Source: Pelagibacteraceae bacterium (GTDB lineage: Bacteria; Pseudomonadota; Alphaproteobacteria; Pelagibacterales; Pelagibacteraceae). From it: 64,000 nt of DNA. The position numbers and the translations under genes are program-made. The notes beneath the pieces were generated by a model. The model saw only the letters and a program-made list of their open reading frames with translations, had not been told where the DNA came from and ran no database searches. The first letter of the stretch is position 1, and each line of letters opens with the position of its first letter. Location: contig SHWS01000003.1 of NCBI GenBank assembly GCA_009693705.1, positions 1 through 64,000 on the forward strand. Reading direction: 5' to 3'. Of this stretch, positions 1 to 8,430 are shown in pieces.

Positions 1-450
1 TCTAATTCAAAAATCCAACTTCATTTAATTGGCAAATTACAGACCAACAAAGTAAAATTTGCAGTTAAGTTATTTGATTTTATTCATTCAGTTGATAATG
101 AAAAATTAGCAAAAAAAATTTCTGAGGAACAAACCAAACAAACTAAAAAAGTTAAAATATTTATCCAAGTTAATATTGGTGACGAACCACAAAAATCAGG
201 TATTAGTAAAAGCGAGCTACAAAATTTTTACTTTTATTGTAAAAATTTAAATTTGAATGTTGTTGGCTTAATGTGCATTCCTCCTGCTGAAAAAAATTCA
301 AATATTTATTTTAGTGAAATGAATTTATTAAATAAAAAATTAAATTTATCAGAGTTAAGTATGGGCATGTCGGCTGATTATCTAGAGGCAATCAATAATC
401 AAGCTACTTATGTAAGGATAGGTTCTGATATTTTCGGACGGAGAGATTAA
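1..450 (+). CDS. yggS: YggS/PROSC-family PLP homeostasis protein, 3' part
   Basis: The reading frame is open from the first base of the window, so the start and the PLP-binding lysine lie upstream. The visible 149 residues carry the family's late motifs: LIGKLQTNKVK and FIHSVDN near the start, a VNIGDEPQKSGI strand (usually VNxxxExxKxG), the SMGMSADYLEAI segment, and the closing VRIGSDIFGRR. Proteins of this family bind pyridoxal phosphate in a single TIM-barrel domain and buffer the cytosolic PLP pool; no enzymatic reaction is established. It ends 4 bp into the convergent L,D-transpeptidase gene. The family assignment is firm; the missing half cannot be judged. Confidence 0.9.
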   Translation, partial: SNSKIQLHLIGKLQTNKVKFAVKLFDFIHSVDNEKLAKKISEEQTKQTKKVKIFIQVNIGDEPQKSGISKSELQNFYFYCKNLNLNVVGLMCIPPAEKNSNIYFSEMNLLNKKLNLSELSMGMSADYLEAINNQATYVRIGSDIFGRRD

Positions 451-941
451 TTAATTTTTATTTTTATTTTTTTATTAATTAACTTTAGTAATATCAAAAA
501 GTCTCGTTTTTTTAATGCAATACATCCTGCGGTTGGTTTATAATTCTTAGTAAGATGTATGAAAATACAACTACCTAAACCTACTTTAGGATTTTTAAAA
601 TTATATTTTATTGGAATTAAAAGATCATATTTATGATCTTTTCTGAATAGTTTTTCATGTTTAATTGATTTATTAATTTTAATGAGTTTATTATATTTTT
701 TGCTATTTTTTATATCATCACACCACCCCATATTTTTTTTTATTACTAGGCATTTGAGTTTTGTTTCAGGCTTTTTTAATCGATCTTTTCTGTAATAAAG
801 ATTTTCTAATCCAAATATTCCTCTGGGTGTTTTTTTATCACCCTCTATTTTGTTATTGGTTAGACCATTTGTTCCAATGCTACATTTAAATATAAAGTCA
901 TCAAAGATAAGTGTTTGTTTATTTTTTAAAAAAATTGTCAT
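447..941 (-). CDS. L,D-transpeptidase (YkuD) family protein
   Basis: This 164-residue protein consists almost only of a YkuD domain. The catalytic signature is visible near the C-terminus as IHLTKNYKPTAGCIAL, with the His about 16 residues before the nucleophilic Cys in the GCI motif. An N-terminal TPRGIFGL segment matches the family's TPxGxF/Y strand. Known members cross-link peptidoglycan or attach proteins to it in the periplasm. No signal peptide is visible in the first 25 residues, so export or location is unclear; some short alphaproteobacterial members share this form. It is convergent with yggS (4 bp overlap) and divergent from the winged-helix gene, with 13 bp between the two starts. 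Confidence 0.85.
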   Translation of the reverse strand: MTIFLKNKQTLIFDDFIFKCSIGTNGLTNNKIEGDKKTPRGIFGLENLYYRKDRLKKPETKLKCLVIKKNMGWCDDIKNSKKYNKLIKINKSIKHEKLFRKDHKYDLLIPIKYNFKNPKVGLGSCIFIHLTKNYKPTAGCIALKKRDFLILLKLINKKIKIKIN

Positions 942-954
942 ATGTTTATTATAT

Positions 955-1518
955 ATGAATAACCAAAAATTAATTATTTATGATTTTGACATAATCTATA
1001 AAATATTCAATGAACTAAGTGACAATTTAAATTTCAAAATTTTATGTATTTCTAAAAGTGAATTTATTAAAAAAAACTTTTATGAATTAAATAATTGTTT
1101 AATTATAACAAAAAAAAATATCCCAACATTAAAAAATCAAATTATTTTAGACCATTTCCCAATAAAAATTTTAAAATTAATTGAGCGAATTAATATAGAA
1201 TTTCTTAAATTAAAATTTAGCGATCAATCTGAAATTGATGTAGGGAATTATAAAATTAATCTTAATTCAAGAGAAATGTTTTCTGAAAAAGGCAAGATTA
1301 AATTGACCGAAAAAGAGAGTAAACTGATAGTTTATTTATCAAAGTCAAAAAATCCAATCAGGATTCAAAAATTACAATCTGATGTTTGGGATTATCAACC
1401 TCAATTAGAAACTCATACAGTTGAAACGCATATTTATCGTTTAAGAAAAAAAATAATAAAAAAATTTTCTGATGATAATTTTATAGTAAGTAATAAAAAT
1501 GGTTATCAAATTAAATAA
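955..1518 (+). CDS. Winged-helix (OmpR/PhoB-type) regulator with degenerate receiver-like N-terminus
   Basis: The C-terminal ~95 residues form a Trans_reg_C winged helix: a leading beta-strand pair (VGNYKINLNSREMF), LTEKESKLIVYLS, and the recognition helix region HTVETHIYRLRKKI, ending with NGYQIK. The first ~80 residues look like a shortened receiver, but I see no acidic pocket or phospho-accepting Asp, so regulation by phosphorylation is doubtful. I chose the ATG at 955 because an upstream in-frame ATG at 850 would run through the divergent transpeptidase gene. The stop lies inside the ArfA-like gene (20 bp overlap), which suggests co-expression. The targets are not known. Confidence 0.8.
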   Translation: MNNQKLIIYDFDIIYKIFNELSDNLNFKILCISKSEFIKKNFYELNNCLIITKKNIPTLKNQIILDHFPIKILKLIERINIEFLKLKFSDQSEIDVGNYKINLNSREMFSEKGKIKLTEKESKLIVYLSKSKNPIRIQKLQSDVWDYQPQLETHTVETHIYRLRKKIIKKFSDDNFIVSNKNGYQIK

Positions 1519-1621
1519 AAAAAACTTATATGCTAAAGATTTATTTTCCAAAAAATATAAACCAAAAATAACTAAACCAAAAAAAGGTAAAGGAAGTTTT
1601 AAAAGACTTAAAAAAGTTTAA
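1499..1621 (+). CDS. ArfA-like alternative ribosome-rescue microprotein (40 aa)
   Basis: A 40-codon frame opens with ATG at 1499, inside the end of the winged-helix gene, and stops at 1619-1621. The peptide is strongly basic and contains KDLFSKKYKPKITKPKKGKGSF followed by an Arg. This matches the ArfA core pattern DPLF-R-V-K-KKGKGSY-R in spacing and in the invariant KKGKGS block. ArfA rescues ribosomes stalled at the ends of non-stop mRNAs by occupying the empty mRNA channel and recruiting RF2. The protein is shorter than E. coli ArfA (72 aa) and lacks the hydrophobic C-terminal tail that makes the full-length E. coli product unstable. Its end overlaps the convergent pfkB gene by 4 bp. Homology is inferred by eye. 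Confidence 0.65.
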   Translation: MVIKLNKKNLYAKDLFSKKYKPKITKPKKGKGSFKRLKKV

Positions 1622-2544
1622 AATCTAGCTCCAATTTTTTGGATTATTTTTGAAGATAGATCAGTACCCTTTTGCAGACATTGTTTATTTGATAATTTAT
1701 TAATATAGCCATGTAGATATCCGGCGGCAAACAAATCCCCTGCCCCAGTTAAATCAACTATTTTTGAAACTTTCTTAGCTTTGCATTCTATCACTTCATT
1801 ATTGTTAATTGACATTGAACCTTTCGCGCCTCTTGTAATAACTATATTTTTTTTAATTTGTTTTGAAAAAGAAATTACCTCCTCTAAAGATTTACTATCC
1901 GTTAAAGATAAAATTTCTTGCTCGTTAGCAAAAATCAGATCTAGTTTATTTTTAGCCAATTCCAAAAAGCTTTTCTTATGTCTTTCAACGCAAAATAAAT
2001 CAGATAATGACATTGCAACTTTATTGGAATTACTAATTGCTTTGCTAAAAGCTTTTTTGGGTTCTCCTTCATCCCACAAATATCCCTCTAAAAAAACTAT
2101 TTCACTATTTTTAATTATTTTAGGATCAATATCATTCTCATTGATTTTACCCGATATTCCCAAAAAAGTGCACATAGTTCTCTCTGAGTCCGGCGTAATC
2201 AAAATTAAACAAGTACCTGTAGCAATATTTTCTTTTCTTTTGGTATATAAGTAGTTTACTTTTTCTTTTTTAAGTCCTTGTTCGTATTTTTTACCAAAAA
2301 TATCATTATTTATCTTTCCAATAAATCCAGCTGCTGTTCCTAGTTGAGATAACCCAACAATTGAGTTAGCAACAGATCCTCCAGAAATAGTTTTTTCTAT
2401 AGCGACTAAAGAGAGTAAATTTTTTAATTTTTTCTCATTTATTAATTTCATCGTACTTTTGATTAATGAATTTTTTTTAAGAAATTCGTCATTTACTTTG
2501 CAAAAGATATCAACAATTGCATTACCAATTCCAAGGATTTTCAT
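1618..2544 (-). CDS. PfkB-family carbohydrate/adenosine kinase
   Basis: 308 residues with a complete ribokinase-fold pattern: the opening GIGNAIVDIF strand, the SGGSVANSIVGLSQLG substrate motif near residue 55, and the C-terminal PfkB signature DLTGAGDLFAAGYLHG, whose Asp is the catalytic base. Family members phosphorylate sugars or nucleosides with ATP in the cytosol. The overall form resembles the adenosine-kinase-like branch common beside nth and dapB in alphaproteobacteria, but the substrate cannot be set from sequence alone. It is the last gene of the dnaK-dnaJ-dapB-nth string, 1 bp after nth. Confidence 0.88.
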   Translation of the reverse strand: MKILGIGNAIVDIFCKVNDEFLKKNSLIKSTMKLINEKKLKNLLSLVAIEKTISGGSVANSIVGLSQLGTAAGFIGKINNDIFGKKYEQGLKKEKVNYLYTKRKENIATGTCLILITPDSERTMCTFLGISGKINENDIDPKIIKNSEIVFLEGYLWDEGEPKKAFSKAISNSNKVAMSLSDLFCVERHKKSFLELAKNKLDLIFANEQEILSLTDSKSLEEVISFSKQIKKNIVITRGAKGSMSINNNEVIECKAKKVSKIVDLTGAGDLFAAGYLHGYINKLSNKQCLQKGTDLSSKIIQKIGARF

Positions 2545-2545
2545 A

Positions 2546-3199
2546 CTAAGCTTTAATTGTAATTAAGGGTTTTTTTCTTTTAGGATAACAACTAGTACAT
2601 ATTTTACAAGTTAAACCATAACAATTGCGTGCTTTGCAATATTCTCTACCGTAATAAATTATTTGTAAATGTAACTTGTTCCAACTTTTTTTGGGAAATA
2701 GTTTTTTTAAGTCCGCTTCAGTTTGTAAAACATTTTTACCATTAGTTAATCCCCATCTTTGTGCTAAGCGATGAATATGTGTATCAACTGGAAAAGCAGG
2801 GTGGCCAAATCCTTGAGACATTACAACACTTGCTGTTTTATGTCCAACTCCAGGTAATTTTTCAAGCTCTTCAAAACTTTCAGGAACTCTACTATTATGT
2901 TTTTCAACTAATATTTTTGATAAATTATAAATACTTTTAGCCTTAATTCTAAAAATGCCAATTCTTTGTATTAGTTTTTCAATTTTTTTTCTTCCTAATT
3001 TTATGAAATGTTTGGGCTTATAATATTTAGGATAAATATTCTTTGTTACATTATTAACATTAACATCAGTACATTGAGCCGATAGTAAAACAGAAATTAA
3101 AAGTGTAAATATATTTTTATGATTTAGAGGAATGTTTGTTTTTGGATAAATTTTGTTTAATAACTTTGATATTATTTTAGCTTTTTGTGCTTCCCCCAT
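2546..3199 (-). CDS. nth: Endonuclease III (DNA glycosylase/AP lyase)
   Basis: 217 residues. The helix-hairpin-helix LEKLPGVGHKTASVVMSQGF carries the catalytic Lys (in GHKTA), and FPVDTHIHRLAQR carries the catalytic Asp. Nth removes oxidised pyrimidines and cuts at the abasic site in base excision repair. The C-terminal cysteines, which should hold a 4Fe-4S cluster, are spaced C-x4-C-x4-C-x2-C-x2-C (CKARNCYGLTCKICTSC) rather than the E. coli C-x6-C-x2-C-x5-C. From memory, a CPICSW-type ending also occurs in Chlamydia and Bacteroidetes Nth. The start ATG overlaps the dapB stop by 1 bp, so translation is probably coupled. Confidence 0.93.
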   Translation of the reverse strand: MGEAQKAKIISKLLNKIYPKTNIPLNHKNIFTLLISVLLSAQCTDVNVNNVTKNIYPKYYKPKHFIKLGRKKIEKLIQRIGIFRIKAKSIYNLSKILVEKHNSRVPESFEELEKLPGVGHKTASVVMSQGFGHPAFPVDTHIHRLAQRWGLTNGKNVLQTEADLKKLFPKKSWNKLHLQIIYYGREYCKARNCYGLTCKICTSCYPKRKKPLITIKA

Positions 3200-3975
3200 T
3201 ATTTAAAATTCAAAAGATCTCTCATTGAATATAATCCTGGCTTCTTAGTCATCAACCATTTAGCTGCAGCAAGCGCACCTTCCGAATACAAAGATCTATC
3301 AAATGCTTCATGATTAAGGGTTATGGTTTCTTTATTATCTGAAAATTTTACTTCATGTTCGCCAATAATTTCACCTTTTCTAATCGAGTTAAAATTTATC
3401 TTATTACCGTAAGAAAAGTTTTTTTTATTTAAATATTTTTTTCCAATTAATTGATTAAAATTTTTATTTTTTCCATTAGCAATACCTTTTCCTAGCATTA
3501 AAGCAGTACCTGATGGATAATCTTTTTTATGTTTATGATGTACTTCATAAATTTTGCTTAAATATTTTTCATTTAAGGAAGCCGAAGCTATTTCAGTTAA
3601 ATACATTAAAAGATTGATACCTAAACTCATATTTCCCGCTTTTAAAATTGGAATTTTTTTTGAGAATTTTTTAATTAAAAGTTCTTCTTTATTATTAAAA
3701 CCTGTTGTTCCTATAACTACTTTTTTTTTTAATTTGTATGCAATATTTAAAATTTCAAAAGTACAATTGGGTGTTGTGAAGTCGATAATAACATTAGTTT
3801 TTTTAAATGCATTTTCAGAGTTAAATTCAGGTTTAATACCAATAAATGTTTTATTTATAACTCTATTTTCGGTCAGACTTACCAGTTTAAAATTTTTGTT
3901 TAAGTTAGCTGATTTTATGAGCTGTTGACCCATTCTCCCCATGCAGCCAGAAATTGTCAAATTAATTTTACTCAT
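3199..3975 (-). CDS. dapB: 4-hydroxy-tetrahydrodipicolinate reductase
   Basis: 258 residues. The N-terminal Rossmann motif SGCMGRMGQQLI binds NAD(P)H. The C-terminal catalytic segment EVHHKHKKDYPSGTALML contains the His-His pair and the Lys of the DapB active site. The enzyme reduces 4-hydroxy-tetrahydrodipicolinate in the diaminopimelate/lysine pathway; lysA, later in the same pathway, is at 45.2 kb. It lies 30 bp after dnaJ and 1 bp overlaps nth, so it is likely read in the dnaK operon. This dnaJ-dapB neighbourhood is common in alphaproteobacteria. Confidence 0.95.
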   Translation of the reverse strand: MSKINLTISGCMGRMGQQLIKSANLNKNFKLVSLTENRVINKTFIGIKPEFNSENAFKKTNVIIDFTTPNCTFEILNIAYKLKKKVVIGTTGFNNKEELLIKKFSKKIPILKAGNMSLGINLLMYLTEIASASLNEKYLSKIYEVHHKHKKDYPSGTALMLGKGIANGKNKNFNQLIGKKYLNKKNFSYGNKINFNSIRKGEIIGEHEVKFSDNKETITLNHEAFDRSLYSEGALAAAKWLMTKKPGLYSMRDLLNFK

Positions 3976-4005
3976 AACTTAATTGGCTTAACTTAACACT
4001 ATAGA

Positions 4006-5136
4006 TTAATTTTTCCAGAAACTTCTAGCTTTTTGAAAGAATTTTTTAATACTTGGGTTAGATTTTTCATTTTCAATTTGTCTAAATTTTTCAAGCAATT
4101 CTTTTTGCTCTTTGTTCAAAGAAACTGGTACTTCAGTATTAATCTGCACATATAAGTCACCATCTCCACTGCCTCTCATATAGGGCATACCTTTACCCTT
4201 AAGTCTAAATTGTTTACCACTTTGTGTACCTTCTGGAATTTTAATTTTTGCTTTACCGCCATCAATAGTTGGTATTTCAATAGTTGTTCCAAGTGCTGCA
4301 TCCGCAATAGAAATAGGAAATTCAAAAAATAAATTTTCATCAGATCTTTTAAACAACTCATGAGATTTAACATTAATGAATAAATATAAATCTCCATTTG
4401 CTCCACCTCTGGATCCTGCTTCACCTTTGTCTGCTAACCTAATTCTAGTTCCATCATCAACTCCTTTTGGAATAGTAACTGTTATTTTTTTTGAGGCTTG
4501 TTTAATTCCTTGACCATTACAGTCGTTGCAAGGATTTGTTATTTCCTTGCCACTTCCCGCACACTGAGGGCATGTTTGTTGAACTGTAAAAAAACCTTGA
4601 TTAGACCTAACTTTACCACTTCCGGCGCAATAACCACATTTTTCAGGGGAATAACCAGGTTTTGAACCGTTACCTTTACAAGTGGTACATTTTTCGGAAG
4701 TTGAAAATTGTATATTTTGTTTTTTTCCAAGGTATGCTTCTTCAAGAGTTATAGATAGGTCGTATCTTAAATCTGAACCTCTACTACTTGAGCTTCTTTT
4801 GTTTCTACTTCTTCCACCAGACCCAAAATCACCAAAAAAATCTTCAAAAATATCTGAAAAATCCGCTCCACTAAAACCACCGAAACCACCGCTCTGACCT
4901 CCACCACCATTTTCAAAGGCAGCATGGCCAAAATTGTCATAATTTTCTTTTTTTGTTTTATCAGAAAGAATGCTGTAAGCTTCACTTGCTTCTTTAAATT
5001 TATCCTCTGCAGTTTTATCTCCAGGATTTTTATCGGGGTGATATTTTATTGCTTGCTTTCTATAAGCTGATTTTAATTCTTCAGGATTCGCATTTTTATT
5101 TATGCCGAGGACATCGTAATAGTCTCTTTTAGCCAT
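4006..5136 (-). CDS. dnaJ: Chaperone DnaJ (Hsp40)
   Basis: 376 residues with the full type I layout: J domain at residues 1-70 with the HPD motif ([10 protein letters not shown]), a Gly/Phe-rich linker (about 75-110), a zinc domain with four CxxCxGxG-like repeats ([32 protein letters not shown]), and the C-terminal substrate-binding domains. DnaJ delivers unfolded clients to DnaK and stimulates its ATPase. I start at the ATG at 5136 ([11 protein letters not shown]); the codon before it is TTG. It is 29 bp after dnaK, with no visible promoter between, so it is probably co-transcribed. Confidence 0.97.
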   Translation of the reverse strand: MAKRDYYDVLGINKNANPEELKSAYRKQAIKYHPDKNPGDKTAEDKFKEASEAYSILSDKTKKENYDNFGHAAFENGGGGQSGGFGGFSGADFSDIFEDFFGDFGSGGRSRNKRSSSSRGSDLRYDLSITLEEAYLGKKQNIQFSTSEKCTTCKGNGSKPGYSPEKCGYCAGSGKVRSNQGFFTVQQTCPQCAGSGKEITNPCNDCNGQGIKQASKKITVTIPKGVDDGTRIRLADKGEAGSRGGANGDLYLFINVKSHELFKRSDENLFFEFPISIADAALGTTIEIPTIDGGKAKIKIPEGTQSGKQFRLKGKGMPYMRGSGDGDLYVQINTEVPVSLNKEQKELLEKFRQIENEKSNPSIKKFFQKARSFWKN

Positions 5137-5165
5137 CAAGTTTACCCAAGACGATTAAATATTAG

Positions 5166-7091
5166 TTAAGCGCTTTTTTCTTTATTTTCATCGTTTACTT
5201 CTTCAAAATCCGCGTCAACGACATTATCATCTTTTTTACCTTTGTTGTCTCCATCATCATTTTTATCAGAATTTGGTTTAGTATTTTGTTGTGACTTATA
5301 AATTGCTTCACCAAGCTTCATAGAAGCTTGTACTAAAGTTTCTATTTTTTTTTTTATATCTTCAATATTTTCGCTTTTAAGCGTCTCTTTTAAAGCTAGA
5401 GAAGAATCTTCAATTGCTTTTTTTTCTATGTCAGAAATTCTTACACCATGCTCTTTAAGATTTTTTTCTGTAGAATGAATTAAAGTATCTGCTTGATTTC
5501 TAATATCAACAGACTCTCTCTTTTTTTTATCAGCTTCTTTGTTTGCTTCGGCATCTTTAACCATTTTTTCTATCTCTTCATCACTTAAACCACCTGAAGC
5601 TTGAATTTGAATTTTTTGTTCTTTACCTGTCCCTTTATCTTTTGCCGATACATTAACTATTCCATTTGCATCGATATCAAAAGTTACTTCAATTTGGGGC
5701 ATTCCTCTTGGCGCTGGAGCAATTCCAAGTAACTCAAAATTACCTAGAAGCTTATTGTCTACTGCCATTTCTCTTTCACCTTGAAGCACTCTAATTGATA
5801 CTGCGGGCTGGCTATCTTCTGCGGTTGAAAAAACTTGGCTTTTCTTAGTTGGTATTGTTGTATTTTTTTCAATTAATTTTGTAGATACTCCACCTAAGGT
5901 TTCAATACCCAAAGAAAGAGGCGTTACATCTAAAAGAAGTACGTCTTTTACATCTCCTTGAAGAACTCCAGCCTGAATTGCAGCTCCCATAGCAACAACC
6001 TCATCTGGGTTTACACTTTTGTTTGGTTCTTTACCAAAAAAATTTTTAACTTCTTGAACAATTTTTGGCATTCTGGTCATGCCGCCAACCAATATAATCT
6101 CGTCTATTTCATTAGTTGTTAATCCCGCATCTTTTAAAGCTATTTTACAAGGCGGTAAAGTTTTAGCTATTAAGTCTTCAACTAAAGCTTCAAGTTTAGC
6201 TCTAGTCATTTTAATATTAATGTGCTTTGGACCAGTTTTATCAGCTGTTATAAACGGTAGATTAATATCGGTCTGTTCAGCAGACGAAAGCTCAATTTTT
6301 GCCTTTTCGGCAGCCTCCTTAAGTCTTTGAAGGGCAAGTTTATCAGTCTTTAAATTAATGCCATTGTCTTTTTTGAACTCAGAAATTAAATAGTTAACAA
6401 TTGTATTGTCAAAATCTTCTCCACCTAAAAATGTATCTCCATTTGTAGATTTTACTTCAAATATACCATCGCCAAGCTCAAGTATTGAAACATCAAATGT
6501 TCCTCCACCTAAGTCATAAACTGCTATTGTTTTATTTGCCTTTTTATCTAAACCATACGCCAATGATGCTGCAGTTGGCTCATTAATAATTCTCAAAACT
6601 TCAAGTCCAGCTATTTTGCCAGCATCTTTAGTCGCTTGTCTTTGAGCGTCATTAAAATATGCTGGAACTGTTATTACAGCTTTAGTAACTTCTTGACCCA
6701 AATATTTTTCAGCGGTCTCTTTCATTTTTTGAAGAATGAAAGCTGAGATTTGTGATGGCGAATATTTTTCACCTTTAGCCTCTATCCATGCATCACCTTT
6801 TTCAGAATTTACAATTTTAAATGGTGCAGCTTCAATATCTTTTTTTACTGTTGGATCTTGAAAATTTCTTCCAATTAACCTTTTTACAGCAAAAATTGTA
6901 TTTTGAGGATTTGTTACAGCCTGCCTTTTAGCAGGTTGACCAACTAATTTTTCATTTTCGTCTGTAAAAGCTACAACCGAAGGAGTTGTTCTTGCTCCTT
7001 CCGCATTTTCTAAAACTTTTGGTTGACTACCCTCCATAATAGCAACACAAGAATTTGTAGTTCCCAAGTCTATACCGATAATTTTGCTCAT
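5166..7091 (-). CDS. dnaK: Chaperone DnaK (Hsp70)
   Basis: 641 residues, the normal DnaK length. The first 380 residues are the actin-like ATPase (opening [18 protein letters not shown], then [26 protein letters not shown]), followed by the linker [16 protein letters not shown], the substrate-binding beta domain and the alpha-helical lid. The C-terminus is acidic and ends ENKEKSA rather than EEVKD. DnaK refolds and holds client proteins with DnaJ and GrpE, which flank it here. An RpoH-type promoter lies 23 bp upstream (7114-7141), so it can be heat-induced independently of grpE. Confidence 0.98.
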   Translation of the reverse strand: MSKIIGIDLGTTNSCVAIMEGSQPKVLENAEGARTTPSVVAFTDENEKLVGQPAKRQAVTNPQNTIFAVKRLIGRNFQDPTVKKDIEAAPFKIVNSEKGDAWIEAKGEKYSPSQISAFILQKMKETAEKYLGQEVTKAVITVPAYFNDAQRQATKDAGKIAGLEVLRIINEPTAASLAYGLDKKANKTIAVYDLGGGTFDVSILELGDGIFEVKSTNGDTFLGGEDFDNTIVNYLISEFKKDNGINLKTDKLALQRLKEAAEKAKIELSSAEQTDINLPFITADKTGPKHINIKMTRAKLEALVEDLIAKTLPPCKIALKDAGLTTNEIDEIILVGGMTRMPKIVQEVKNFFGKEPNKSVNPDEVVAMGAAIQAGVLQGDVKDVLLLDVTPLSLGIETLGGVSTKLIEKNTTIPTKKSQVFSTAEDSQPAVSIRVLQGEREMAVDNKLLGNFELLGIAPAPRGMPQIEVTFDIDANGIVNVSAKDKGTGKEQKIQIQASGGLSDEEIEKMVKDAEANKEADKKKRESVDIRNQADTLIHSTEKNLKEHGVRISDIEKKAIEDSSLALKETLKSENIEDIKKKIETLVQASMKLGEAIYKSQQNTKPNSDKNDDGDNKGKKDDNVVDADFEEVNDENKEKSA

Positions 7092-7113
7092 AAGTTAATT
7101 TCTTACTTTCTTC

Positions 7114-7141
7114 ATATAGGGGTTAAATCCGATTCTACAAG
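7114..7141 (-). promoter_or_regulatory. RpoH-type heat-shock promoter for dnaK
   Basis: Reading the minus strand, CTTG (7141-7138) is followed by 17 bases and then CCTATAT (7120-7114). This fits the alphaproteobacterial heat-shock consensus as I recall it, CTTG-N17/18-CYTATNT. The predicted RNA start is about 7106, leaving a leader of about 15 nt before the dnaK ATG. It lies in the 55 bp between grpE and dnaK. Confidence 0.65.
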
Positions 7142-7146
7142 TTTGA

Positions 7147-7791
7147 TCAGTCATCATTTTTTTCTGAATTTTCATTATTTTTATAGACTTTCTCCTCTTT
7201 TTTTTCAGTTTTCTTTGAAACCGCAACTAAAGACGGTCTTAATAATCGATCTTTAATCATAAATCCTTTTTGAATTTCTTGTAATATTGTTCCAGGCTCT
7301 TTTTGATCATTCTCTATTTCCATCATTGCTTGATGAAAATTTGGATTTAGTTTTTTATTAAGACTTTCGATTAAAGTAATATTATTTTTAGCAAATATAG
7401 AAATTATATCTTTATTAATTATAGCAAAATGTTCTAAAGTTTTTTTTAAAGCTTCAGTATTTTTTAGATTTTCATCATTTATTAAAACTTGATAAGATCT
7501 TTCTAGATTATCAATTAAATTTAACGCCTCTTTAGCAAACACAAACCCTCCGTAATCAAAAGCATCTTCTTTTTCTTTTTCAAATCTTCTTCTTTGATTT
7601 TCCATCTCAGCTAAATTTCTAATTATTTTGTCTTCTAATTCGGTAATTTTTTCTTCAAGAGAAATTTCTTTTATATTTTCAGATGTAGATTTAGCTTCAA
7701 TACTATTATCGTCGTCATTTTTTTCGAAAGAAGCGTCACTTTTATTTTCCAAGTCTTTATTGTTTTTTTCTTGGCTTTTATCTTTTTCCAT
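7147..7791 (-). CDS. grpE: Nucleotide exchange factor GrpE
   Basis: 214 residues. A highly charged, probably disordered N-terminus (1-50) leads into a long coiled coil (about 50-100, with AEMENQRRRFEKEKEDAFDYG) and the C-terminal beta-wing domain (PNFHQAMMEIE, EIQKGFMIKDRLLRPSLVAV). It releases ADP from DnaK. hrcA, which precedes grpE in many alphaproteobacteria, is absent; the divergent neighbour is rdgB only 36 bp away. In that gap the minus strand has a CCATAT element just before the ATG, which could be a heat-shock -10, but its -35 is poor. Confidence 0.95.
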   Translation of the reverse strand: MEKDKSQEKNNKDLENKSDASFEKNDDDNSIEAKSTSENIKEISLEEKITELEDKIIRNLAEMENQRRRFEKEKEDAFDYGGFVFAKEALNLIDNLERSYQVLINDENLKNTEALKKTLEHFAIINKDIISIFAKNNITLIESLNKKLNPNFHQAMMEIENDQKEPGTILQEIQKGFMIKDRLLRPSLVAVSKKTEKKEEKVYKNNENSEKNDD

Positions 7792-7827
7792 GAGGGGTTA
7801 TATGGTAAGAAATTTAAAAATTGCTAG

Positions 7828-8430
7828 ATGTTAAAAAAAAAAATTAAAAAATTACTTATAGGAACAAATAACCTCGGAAAATTAAGAGAAATTCAAGATT
7901 TACTTCCAAAATATATTAAAATTTATTCCACATCTGATTTTAACTTAAATAGCCCAAAAGAAGATGGCCTAACTTTTGAAGAGAATTCTTTAATTAAATC
8001 AAAATATTTTTCAAAGAAATCAAACTTACCATGTTTAGCCGACGACTCTGGAATTGAAATAGATATTTTGGACAAAAAACCTGGTATTTATTCCGCAAGA
8101 TGGGCGGGTACAAAAAAAAATTTTAAAAACGCTATTAAAAAAGTTTTTAAAGAATTATCTAAAAAAGATAAAAACTGGAAAAAAAAAAAAATTAAAGCAA
8201 GATTTGTTTGTTCTTTATCTATATATAATGTTAATCAAAAAATTGCATCAGTAACAGCTAAAGTTGAAGGATTCATTTCAAATAAACCAAAAGGTTTTAA
8301 TGGTTTTGGATATGATCCTATTTTTATTCCAATTAATAAAAAAAAAACATTTGGTGAAATGAGACCTTTCCAAAAATATCGAATAGATCACAGATTTAAA
8401 GCTTATCAAAAAATTAAAAAATTTCTATAA
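7828..8430 (+). CDS. rdgB: RdgB/HAM1 non-canonical purine NTP pyrophosphatase
   Basis: 200 residues with the family's ordered motifs: GTNNLGKLREI near the N-terminus, ADDSGIEIDIL with the metal-binding acidic pair, GIYSARWAG, and NGFGYDPIFIP near residue 155. The enzyme hydrolyses dITP, XTP and similar nucleotides to monophosphates, keeping deaminated purines out of DNA and RNA. It is divergent from grpE, as in the common rph-rdgB//hrcA-grpE layout, but both rph and hrcA are missing. Its last 17 bp overlap the convergent LpoA-like gene. Confidence 0.94.
   Translation: MLKKKIKKLLIGTNNLGKLREIQDLLPKYIKIYSTSDFNLNSPKEDGLTFEENSLIKSKYFSKKSNLPCLADDSGIEIDILDKKPGIYSARWAGTKKNFKNAIKKVFKELSKKDKNWKKKKIKARFVCSLSIYNVNQKIASVTAKVEGFISNKPKGFNGFGYDPIFIPINKKKTFGEMRPFQKYRIDHRFKAYQKIKKFL

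Noticed and set aside
850-954. Upstream start extending the winged-helix gene to 222 residues
   Set aside because: The added residues read through the divergent transpeptidase coding region and have no family similarity; the ATG at 955 fits better.
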